DNA from: Nematostella vectensis
Lineage: Eukaryota; Cnidaria; Anthozoa; Actiniaria; Edwardsiidae
DNA: 64,000 bases
Assembly: GCF_932526225.1 (NCBI RefSeq)
Contig: NC_064046.1
Span: forward strand, 13,768,408-13,832,407
Direction: 5' to 3'
The position numbers and the translations under genes are program-made. The number at the start of each line of letters is the position of its first letter. Positions within the stretch are counted from its first letter, which is position 1. Shown in pieces: positions 48,701 through 60,700 of this stretch. The notes under the pieces were generated by a model. That model saw only the letters and a program-made list of their open reading frames with translations. It ran no database searches and was not told where the DNA came from.

Positions 48701-51700
48701 AAAGTCAGACACAGCCAGAAACATACAATGAGATAAAAATGTTAGTCACAGCCCGAAACATACAATGAGATAAAAGAGTCAGACACAGCCAGAAACATAC
48801 AATGAGATAAAAAAAAAGTCAGTCACAGCCAGAAACATAAAATGAGATAAAAAAGTCACAGCCAGAAACATACAATGAGATAAAAAAAAGTCAGTCACAG
48901 CCAGAAACATACAATGAGATAAAAAAAGTCAGACACACCCAGAAACATACAATGAGATAAAAAAAATTCAGACACACCCAGAAACACACGATGAGATAAA
49001 GCAGGCAGGGGAATCCGTTGTACTGAAAAATGTCTTACCTGCAAAATCAGCTCAATGTTGTGACAAGTCGAGGAGTACAGCGGTGGAATACCACTGACCG
49101 TTAACGATGGTGGAAGATGAATCTACATCGGACAGTAAAAAAAATAATAATAAATATATGAGGAATGCAAGTATACACCTTTAATTTCCCCCCCCCCCCA
49201 AAAAAAAAAAAATGAATGTTAGTCGAAGTCCAATTTTATTGATATGGATAACGTAGCCCAAAAAATGTAGGTCGGCTTACGGAGGCGTGCAGTCGACGCA
49301 TCCACAGGTAACCCGAACAGACCAGGCTGGAAAACTTGAAAAGGAAGTCTCGACTTTGATCCAGATCCCCAGCAAACATGAGGAACACGGTCGAGACGAA
49401 CCAGTCGTGGCCTGGGTACTCGACGCTAAGAGTGCCTAACAATAGTGTTAAGGAAGATTGGAATACGCCAAATAAGGTACATCTCTAGGCATAAAATTTA
49501 CCCTGCAAATTTGCTGGAAGATGGAGTTTTTCGCTCTCTGGCTCTTCGCACAAAGCGAAGTGCTTCGCGTCACGTATTCGCTTGAAAAAATGGGATTGCG
49601 TGGGATTATTTGGGTGAACAGAGTAAACAAAGCAAAAGTTAAATCCCCACTCGTTTGAAAAGCTTTCGATTCCAGTCCATGCTCCGATTGCATAGTTCTC
49701 GAACCCATTCCCAGCTCGTTTTGCAAAACTTTTGAGCCCAATCCAGCTCGTTTTGCAAAAATCGATACAGAATGTGAAAGAGAGAGGATACGTAGCGTTG
49801 AGTCGGGGACCTTCTGTTGACTTCGCATGTAGAACTTGGCGTACTTGAGCAGGAAAACCAAGTCTTCAGTGCCCTCAGTACTAGACTGTAGCAGCCCAAG
49901 AGTGACGCCATAACGCACCGCGAGCCTGACACCCAGGGACTCGACCGCTGACAGCTCTGTGTTCTTCAGGCTCATTTCACCAACTGTCAATCACCAAAGG
50001 TTTAGCGATTCCATGGGAACCAATATTTGCCGAACAAAATCAAGTGGAAAAATTTGCCTAAAAAGTGTTCTGTAATGGCTGACGGCGGTGCATGTTGAAA
50101 TGTGTGTGTTGGGGGGGGGGGGAGGGGGGGCGATTGAAAAAATAAATATTATATTAAAAAACTGAAAAGCACAGGGGATGAATTATTTTGTTGTAGTTGT
50201 TTCTGCTGCTACTGTTGCTTTTTGGCTGTTGTCAATTAAGTACGTGGATCTTTAACATAAATGTGGATGTTGTTTTTGCTGATTTTACTGTTGTTCTCGG
50301 CGTCGCTTTAGTTGTCGCCGTTGTTATTGTAGTTGTAGTTGTTGCTTATTGCCGCTGTTAATGCTGCTCGTGTTGATGTCTATAAATGTCCTGTGTGGGT
50401 TTCTAGCTGCGGTAAGCAGCTAGTCTGCTTTAAGTCGGTAAATAGTGTTTTTATCGCGAAAGATTTTGAAGCCGCATTGTTACCAGTTTACTTCCGGTCG
50501 ATTACGTAAGAATCTCCGATGATTTTTAACGGAAAACACGAAAAATATTTCAAAATAAAGAAAGCAGTGTGTTTATTGGAAGTTTCTTCGAGGATGTGAT
50601 TGATAATTTAGAGCGGATGGCCGGTTAAATATCTCAGATTCGAATAGATTCTTTTGTCTTTTAACGGTTGAGGTTTCCGTCGGACCTCCGTAGGTAAACT
50701 GGTGACAATGGGGCTTTAAGCTACATGGTGGTTTTACCTGAATATTCGATAAGTGGAAAGATAGCTTCCTCGGGCACATTTGTTAACGCTTGGCAAACAG
50801 ATTCAAGTAGGAGCTTCACCACTATAGAAAAAAATGGATTAAAAGCAAAAAAATTTTGAACAATAGTGCTCAGAAAAGCAGAAGAAGCAGAGTTTGTCAT
50901 CTTGAAATCTTAAAATCCTCAAGCTTCAAAAAACGCGTTGACTACAGTTTGGGCTGCAAAGTGCAGCCAGTACTTGCAGCTCGGAATTCGTAAAAACCAC
51001 GTGGTGACCGAATTTTCTAAATAAACATAGAGAAGGCGCAAATAGGAAGACGCTTCCAGTCAGAATCAACAAATTTAAGGATCTCGGGGGGTTATTTGGC
51101 ACAAAATGATGAGAACTCAGCATCCTAATGCCCTTGCAATAGTGTCAATACGATTGACTAAAGGAAAGGTGGAAAAGAAGGCAAAAGGGACATCAAAAGC
51201 AAGAAAAACTGACCTTTCAAATTGCAGTTAAACTTTCCACTCCTGAGTGACTCACAGAACACTCCACGGAACTTCTCCAGCCATACGATACTAAAATAAT
51301 AGCGATAATTTTACTTTTATTTTTTATATTTTTCTATTATTTGCGATCATCGTGCATTGGGAATCATAAGTCAAAATAATAATTAGCTAATTTCGCTGAT
51401 ATGAGCCTTTCTACCTCTCTGCCGGCAATGGCTTCGCACCCTCCAGAAAATGCGTCACTTGATCGTCTAGAAATAAAAAGAGTTGCAAGAAAGTCAGCTG
51501 TTAAACCGCCTTTAACAAAACAACCAAAAAAGAGTGGAAACCCATGTAGGGGACGTTTAAAACTGAAACTTTTTAGAAGAGCTTCATTTAATTTCATGTT
51601 TGAAGGTCACAAGCTACCGTAAATGATTTAATAAAAGCCCCCCATCTAAATAACGCCTCCTATCTAATGAAAGCCCCCTAAGCTTACAAGTTTGTAATAA

Positions 51701-54700
51701 ACGCCCCTCTCTAACAAACGCCCCCATCTAAAGAACGCCTCCTATCTATTGAAAGCCCCCCTAAGCTTACAAGTTTGTAATGAACGCTCCTCTCTAACAA
51801 ACGCCTCTTTACCATCCCTTCCAGCTTAAAGCCGCATTGTCACCAGTTTACTTCCGGAGGTCCGTCGGAAACCTCAACCGTCAAAAGACAAAAAAATCTA
51901 TTAGAATCCGCGCTATGAAACAGGCCATCCGCTCTAAATTATCCGTCAAACCCTCGAAGAAACTTCCAAAAGACACACTGCTTTTGAATTTTTGAAATAT
52001 TTTCCGCGGTTTCCGTTAAAAATCATCGGAGATTATTACGTAAACTGGTAACAATGCGGCTTTGAAAACAAACGTCATAGGAGTATCGTTAATACAAATC
52101 AAATTAAATTTATCTGAGTTTTGCTTCTACTGGGTGAGGTTTGCTCTCACCCAAGAAATGCTTGCGTAGCAGGCTTTAATTTAACATGATCCTAACTGAG
52201 ATTAGAACCCACTGCACTTGGGTTTGTTATATTTTTAAAGTTTGTAAAGAACTCTCTAAACGCCTCCCCTCTGAACGCCCCCCTTCGGATCATAAAAATT
52301 TAATAACTCCCCGGGCGTTAAAGTCCATATAACCTTTCAGAGTTGATAGACTTTGTCAATTCTTTATATTTTCATCTTCCGAATGGTATGTGGTTCGTAT
52401 GGACCCTATAAAACACGCGTTCGCGCGAATAACTCAAAGCTGTAATATTGAGGTATTTTGGTCAACCTTCGTAAAAAAGGCCGTGAACTGAAAGGCCCGG
52501 GTCCAATCATTTGTGACGTAGATCGAGATGTCAACCAAATTACATGAGAAAACATATGCGCGCGCTAAACGGGTTCCCGTCTTCATTTCTTCTTAGTTAT
52601 TGCTGAGAAACGTTGTGTGGTTACATCTTTTACAGTCATCTTAATATTTCATCCCGGTAGTCAAATGATTATTTAACTTCAGGAAACAAATCTGCAAAAT
52701 TTAGCGGATATTTTTTAGTCTAATTGAATCGTTTTTCCATTGTGCGCGCGCTGCATTCGCAATCAAGAATGGCGACATTCTCACGAGCGCGCGCTGTTTT
52801 TGAAACCTACAACAAAACGATATTTTCTTTTTTCGCATACAATTCTCGACTTTAAATTATTCTTCGCCTCATTGTGAGTAGCATTGCAAAAGAAAACAAT
52901 TCGCCAATATTTTGTGGTATTACCGTCTCTGATTTTTAACGGATTTAAGGAAAATACGTTGTTTCAGATTTTCCCGCCAAAACTTGGAATTATTCACTCG
53001 AATCAATCTCCTTTCGAGCGGCCAGGAAAATTTTCAAAGATCTGTAGAAAATTCAAATTTCAATCAAATTCAATCCCCTTTTCAGAATTTGAAAGTTTAT
53101 CTATGCTTTGTTTTGGCTAGATTGATATAAGTAAAGGGTTTTAAGAACTTTAACTTGATCATTTACGTAAGCACATGTCTCAGTTCACTGGCAACTGAAT
53201 CTACGATTCCTAGTGAGGCAAAATCCATACCTTTCTGTGGTGCGGTGTCAATGGATGGGACATCCTTGAGCAGGTATTCCTTGGGAGGTGGGAAAGATGA
53301 AAACAGAGGCCAAGGATACGGGTTATCGGGATCCTAGAAACAAGAGATGTGCAGATTGATCCAACTATGATATTAAAGAATGTCGATAAACCACTCCTTT
53401 TTTATTGTTTACAATTGAAAATCCATGAGCTTATTTGCAAGAAAACTTCAAGATAACCACCCACGATTGAATTAGCCCATGGAATTCTTTATGTGACTCA
53501 GGATTGAGCGGGAGAATAAAATGGCGGCGTGATTTGCCTTCTTTAATTTTAGGGTTTGCAATATTGCGTTATTTTCATCCCACATCAAGCGCATAAAAAT
53601 ATTGAAAAATGTACTTAAGAGTTCGTTATGGGCTGCATGTCATCCTCTTAGTAGTCACTCTATATCATGCCTGGCTCCTTTCTCAGGCCTCGAATGAGGG
53701 TCATGATAAAGACATATCCCCAAATACAGTACTTAAGTAGAAACCTTTCTGGCACTAGATACATTGGACGTCCAATAGAGGTAAGCCGATAATAAAGGTA
53801 CTCAAATACAGTACTTAAGTGGAAAGCTTTCTGACACTAGATAAATTGGACGCCCAATAGAGGTAAGCCGATAATAAAGGTACCCAAATACAGTACTTAA
53901 GTGGAAAGCTTTCTGACACTAGATACATTGGACGCCCAATAGAGGTAAGCCGATAATAAAGGTAGCCAAATACAGTACTTAAGTGGAAAGCCTTCTGGCA
54001 CTAGATACATTGGACGCCCAATAGAGGTAAGCCGATAATAAAGGTACCCAAATACAGTACTTAAGTGGAAAGCTTTCTGACACTAGATACATTGGACGCC
54101 CAATAGAGGTAAGCCGATAATAAAGGTACTCAAATACAGTACTTAAGTGGAAAGCTTTCTGGCACTAGATACATTGGACGCCCAATAGAGGTAAGCCGAT
54201 AATAAAGGTACCCAAATACAGTACTTAAGTGGAAAGCTTTCTGGCACTAGATACATTGGACGCCCAATAGAGGTAAGCCGATAATAAAGGTACCCAAATA
54301 CAGTACTTAAGTGGAAAGCTTTCTGACACTGGATACATTGGACGCCCAATAGAGGTAAGCCGATAATAAAGGTACCCAAATACAGTACTTAAGTGGAAAG
54401 CCTTCTGGCACTAGATACATTGGACGCCCAATAGAGGTAAGCCGATAATAAAGGTACCCAAATACAGTACTTAAGTGGAAAGCTTTCTGACACTAGATAG
54501 ATTGGACGCCCAATAGAGGTAAGCTGATAATAAAGGTACCCAAATACAGTACTTAAGTGGAAAGCTTTCTGACACTAGATAGATTGGACGCCCAATAGAG
54601 GTAAGCCAATAATAAAGGTACTCAAATACAGTACTTAAGTGGAAAGCTTTCTGACACTGGACTTTTAATTGATATTGCCCTCACTTAGGTACCAGAAGGT

Positions 54701-57700
54701 ACGTAGAAAAAAGTATAGCACCCTCCAAACCATCCTGCTAAAAAGAGAAATAAAAATACCTCATTGTTCTTTACCTCTGTAAGTTTCCTGTCTGGAATGA
54801 TTCGTTCAGACGGGACTCCGACCCAGTATGTCTTGACAAGGATGTGATTGCGTTCACACGAGCACATATCTATGATGTAATCCGGTCTGTGGTGAAATAA
54901 GAAATCGTTACAAAGACATTATACACAAAAGTGCCTCTGCTAAGCGGCCACAGTCAGGCGCGTGTACCCAGGATAGATTTCGGATTGATAAAACTTTTCT
55001 TAGACTTAACAAACAAATGAATGAGGGTCTTACCCATTGTTCAGGCGGTTGTCGAGTTGGGCATCTAACAAAAGCTCCGTGAATCGATACGTGGATTCCA
55101 GGAAGAGAAAAGTGTCCAGGCAAGAGCACAGCACACTCAGGACCCTTAACACAAGGACAATGTTTAGGGCATTGTTAAGGCAAGGGAACAAGGGTACTGC
55201 ACACAGCGCCGGCACCGCTGGACAAAACAACCAAAATTCTACTGGCCCAGAAATTATGGCGCTTTTCGCAACGATGTTGGTGGGAGGTGATGTGTAGACA
55301 TTTTCTTTGTCTTTTGGTTATCCGAGGGTATTGGCACCAGTAATGCTGGCTGAGGCGTGCTAAGCGCCATTATCGTCCAGCCAACAATAAGAGTGCTTGT
55401 GAGTGCACCATGCAGCATTTTGCAACACGGAAAAACAGCAAAACATTCTCCTGTGGCTAGCCTGCGTTGCATTTGAACTAAGGGTTCTTTGTTTTCGAAA
55501 AAAAAATGGTGGTTCTACAAACGGCGACATTAATGGTTAATAAAATGATTTCTAAATCAGTTATGTATTTAATATGCCATTTTTTAAATGAAAACACAAT
55601 AATCTCCCCCCCCCCTATTTAATGTTGACAGGACCAAGGTTGCAGGTGTCAGACTACAACATTGGGAGGGGGAGGGGGGTCCTAGGCAAGGGGGGTGGGG
55701 TACAAAGGTGTTATGCTAGAAATATGGCGTGAACACACGGGAAGCGTTTTCCAAAAAAAAAAATTATAAACATTTTATTCGCTGATTGCAGCTAGACACT
55801 AAGAACTATGTAAGTGGTCTACGAAATAACGCACAACAATGGTACCCCGACACTTGATTAAGGGTATACATCAATAGGGTTTCTACTACGGTATTCATGT
55901 AAGAATATATTATGTTGGCAATGATATCAGTACCTTAGACCAAAGTGGTGCGACTCCTCGTATTTGAAGAGCGACTTTATTTTTACTTCAGAGTCCATCA
56001 TGACCAGTCGACTTATGAACTCCTAGAAAAACAAACGCAGTCATAATCATGACCAACCAATCAAGCAACTCATAGACAAGCAAGAACAGCCGAATTATAA
56101 AATCCTAAAAAGAAAAACGCAATCAAAAAAATCACCAACCCAACCAGGGAACTCATAACAAGTAATACGAGAGTGAATCATGAACAGCCGAGTTATCAAC
56201 ACCTAGAAAGAGAACAGCAATCAATAACATGACCAACCCAACCAGGAAACTCATAACAAGTAATACGAGAGTGAATCATGAACAGCCGAGTTATCAACAC
56301 CTAGAAAGAGAACAGCAATCAATAACTTGACCAACCCAACCAGGAAACTCATAACAAGTAATACGAGAGTCAATCATGAACAGCCGAGTTATCAACACCT
56401 AGAAAGAGAACAGCAATCAATAACATGACCAACCCAACCAGGAAACTCATAACAAGTAATACGAGAGTCAATCATGAACAGCCGAGTTATCAACACCTAG
56501 AAAGAGAACAGCAATCAATAACATGACCAACCCAACCAGGAAACTCATAACAAGTAATACGAGAGTCAATCATGAACAGCTGAGATATGCGTGTCATCAC
56601 TTGGAAGAAGAAACAAGAAAACAATTAAAACTATCGCTATGGATTCCCAAAATTAGCCGATGAAGATAAGTGTTTATATTCCGATGTGCTCCTCGGGTAG
56701 GTAAGGGATGTGATTGAGCTCCCGATACCCTCGTATCTACTAACCGCTAATGATGTGGGTGGGGAGTATACGGGTTCAGACGCGGTGATCTCTTCCACCT
56801 CAGAGCTGGATGTGACTGGTCTCGCAGCATCTGCCAGGACTTCATATACGGCGGGGAAAGACGATAGCACGCTAAGCAGGTTATTCAACGCCTACAGGAC
56901 ACAGAAAGAAAAGAAAACGATGTTGCCTAGGAGTAGAGGAAGTGAAAATTTTATTCGATTCTCGGCTTAACCATTCGGCTTTTGTGTGACACCGGGAAAC
57001 ATGCTATTGTGTGACACCGTGAAACATGCTATTGTGTGACATCGTCACAAGTTTCGTTGTGTGACACTTACCTTATGGTACGTCTTACTCTCGATAGTGT
57101 TCAATTGGTTTGATCCTTGGCTGGACCATTTGCTTGTTTGTAGCACCGTTGTGTGACATAACTCACCTTATGCCTGTTGTGTGACAGACGTGACACATGA
57201 GTTTGTGTGACAGCGTGACACGTGCTGTTGTCAAATCTCTTGGAACTTTCAACATAAGTGTTTTAGACAAAAATGAAACAAGTGATGACGTCATCTGACC
57301 CCTCCCATGGTCACGTGACCCAGAACAGAAAAACGTGTCGGAGAAGCTACTGTTCAAATCTAACATATATTTTTATCCAGAAATATTTTAACATCATTTT
57401 CTAAAACTTCACGCATCGGATATGCAAAATTTTGATACCGCGAAAAAATGGCGAATTTTTTATGTTTTTCGAAAACCAAATATTTGGTAATAACTTTTTC
57501 ATTTCTTCAAAAATCAAAAATCCAATGCGCTAAGTTGTTAGGAATGGTAATATCAATGGTTTGAATGAAAAAAATCACAATTGTTGTAAAATGTTTGAAA
57601 TTAAGTGTTTTTGTCGCGCAGAAATGGCCGCCATCTTGTTTTTCGCCATCTATTTTTATTCTCGAAAAACATTTAAAAATTGCATTTTCTTCTACAAAAT

Positions 57701-60700
57701 GTCGAAAGTTTATTTTAATCGCTTGGATAATAAGAAAATAGAAAATCAGAACTGGAGTTTCGAAGAAAATAAAAATAAAAAAAGGACTCGACCGGGGATT
57801 GAACCCGGAACGTTTGCTTAAAAGTCAAAGGTGCTAACCACTGGGACACGGAATCAAGTTGGAAGACGCGCGGCGATTTTAGTCTATTTAACCGGATGAA
57901 GCGCTTTTCCCTTTCGTAGCAACGGAGTTTATGGAACGTCTTGCTCGTCGATAGTGTCCACGTGTTTGATTCTCATCTGAGCCATATTCAATTTGTGTGG
58001 CACCGTGACACATGCTTTTGTGTGACAGCGTGACATGTGCTGTTATGTGACACTCACCTTATGGTACGTCTTGCTGTCGGTAGTGTCAACGTGTTTGATT
58101 CTCATCTGAGCCATATTTAATTTGTGTGGCACCGTGACACATGCTGTTGTGTGACAGCGTGACATGTGCTGTTATGTGACACTCACCTTATGGTACGTCT
58201 TGCTGTCGATAGTGTCCACGTGTTTGATTCTCGGGTGGACCATTCGCCTGTTGTGTGACCCTTCTAATACGATCCAAACATCTTGTAATAACCGCCTTAA
58301 GTAACCTAGGGAAGTATACATATACAGCGTCACGCGAGACCAACAAATAAGGTGGAACCCTATTAATTCAGGCCCTCAAGAGGTTGGAAAACAGCTCGAC
58401 AGCTATCCGAGTTCAACAGTTATTCACTGTATATACCTTCTAAACTTTCTCTAAACGTTTCAGTCCCCGGTTCCTCTTTTTGCGCTCCCACACCTCTCTT
58501 ATTTAACATACTTTTTTTCGGTGGAGAATCCGCTAAAAAGAGATTCTACATGACCCATCAAAAAGGTTTCTTTAAGACTGACCTGACTGACTAATACAAT
58601 CAGCGGCGTAGCCAGGATTTTTAACAGGAGGGGGCCCAAAAGGCCACTTCAAGGCATTTTTCCTGTATTACATTTGCTGTATTTTTGGCTGCTAGAAGGG
58701 GGGGGGGGCCTGGGCTACGCCCCTGACAATACGGCCTCCTTTATTTTCCCAAAGAGGAGGTGCCTAAAGTCATATTCGTTATTGACAGAGGGTATCCCTT
58801 ATATAGAGGATCCACTGGAATTCAACTCTGAAAAAAAAAACTATCGCTTTTCTCGCGTGAAGGAGTATCGTTTTAGAGAATTTTTTAAAAGTTTGGATAC
58901 CTCTTTTCTCCAGTGCGACCATCCCCGGGGCTGTGGCGGCGATCTGTGACACCATCACGCCGTAACCAAACTTCTCCCATTTGCTAACCTGAAGAGGTAA
59001 AAAAAATGAAAACTTGAACAGAGCGCGTATATTGTAGCGCGAATAATCAGTTATTGAGACATTAGGCCGAGGAAGTGTACAAATCGCACTTAAAGTCTGA
59101 CGCGGTGACGCGTTCTACCGTGACCACCTTTGTGAAGTAAGCAAATACGAATGCAAGAAATGTGCCATCTGTTTGACAAGAACTTTACAAGCGAACCAGC
59201 GTAGCAAAAAAAAATCTTTAAGTCGCATCAGAAGACGACGGAATCCTCCTATACATGGAGTATCAATCAAATCTGCGAATCTAGTATGCTCATTGGCTAA
59301 GGCTATAAGTTTTTTAAACTTATGTGGTCAGTGTAGCGGGAGTCACGCTAATGTCGGGCAAGAAGATGGATGGGATAATTCAGTGCGCAAAAGACGAAGT
59401 TATCAGAAAAGCGGCGGAAAAGAAAGCGGGTAAAAGATGTAAAGGGCAACACTTTATTACGTGCTCTTGTTCTCGGTGTCCTTATTTTACCTGCAGCTTT
59501 TTGGTGTATCTTTCGTACATGTAACCCACACACTCATTCATCGTGCCCGTTTGTTGGAGCATAAGCAGGCCCTTGGGCGTTCCGGCGAAATTCAGGAGGT
59601 TATCGATGAGCGAGCTCTCCCAGGCTAGACTACAATCAGAGACAAGCACATTTTATTACTGGGCACTTCCATGCTAATGTCTAATCAGAGACAAGGACAC
59701 CCAATACAGGATGAGCTCTCCCATTCTAGGATACAATCAGATACAAGCACATTCAACACAATCAAAGACAAGCACACTCAATAAAATGAGAGACACGTAC
59801 ACTTAATAAAATCAGAGACAAGTACTCTCAATACAGGATGAGCTCTCGCATGCTAGACTACAATCAGAGACAAGCACATTTTATTACTGGGCACTTCCAT
59901 GCTAATGTCTAATCAGAGACAAGGACACCCAATACAGGATGAGCTCTCCCATGCTAGGCTACAATCAGATGCAAGCACATTCAACACAATCAGAGACAAG
60001 TACACTCAATAAAATGAGAGACACGTACACTTAATAAAATCAGAGACAAGTACTCTCAATACAGGATGAGCTCTCCCATTCTAGGATACAATCAGATACA
60101 AGCACATTCGACACAATCAAAGACAAGCACACTCAATAAAATCAGAGACACGTACACTTAATAAAATCAGAGAAAGTACTCTCAATACAGGATGAGCTCT
60201 CGCATGCTAGGCTACAATCAGAGACAAGCATGTTCAAAAGTGGGTTAGCTCTTCCATGGTACTGTCCAATCAGAGACAAGCATGTTCAAAAGTGGGTTAG
60301 CTCTTCCATGGTACTGTCCAATCAGAGACAAGCATGTTCAAAAGTGGGTTAGCTCTTCCATGGTACTGTCCAATCAGAGACAAGCAAATTCAATACAATC
60401 AGAGACATGTTCATCTGACGTACTTGTCAGCTTCTTGTACTGTGTCAGTGGGGGAGTCATCCGCAGAGTTCTCTGTAGCCGACATTGAGGGGGAATCCTT
60501 GATCGCCTGAAAAACACAAGGTTAAATATATAACACTAGCTTGCGTTACCATTTCCTTGCATTACCACAATCTTGCGTTACCTCTTAGCCTCACATTGCC
60601 CCAGGCGTCGGCCACATACTTGTACTGTTGCTTGCGTTATCACTGGCTTGCGTTACCACTAGCTTACGTTACCATTTCCTTGCATTACCACAACCTTGCG

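Noticed and set aside
57561..57821. 86-residue open frame ending [10 protein letters not shown]
   Set aside because: That ending is the antisense translation of the tRNA-like T arm; the rest is AT-rich and has no family pattern.
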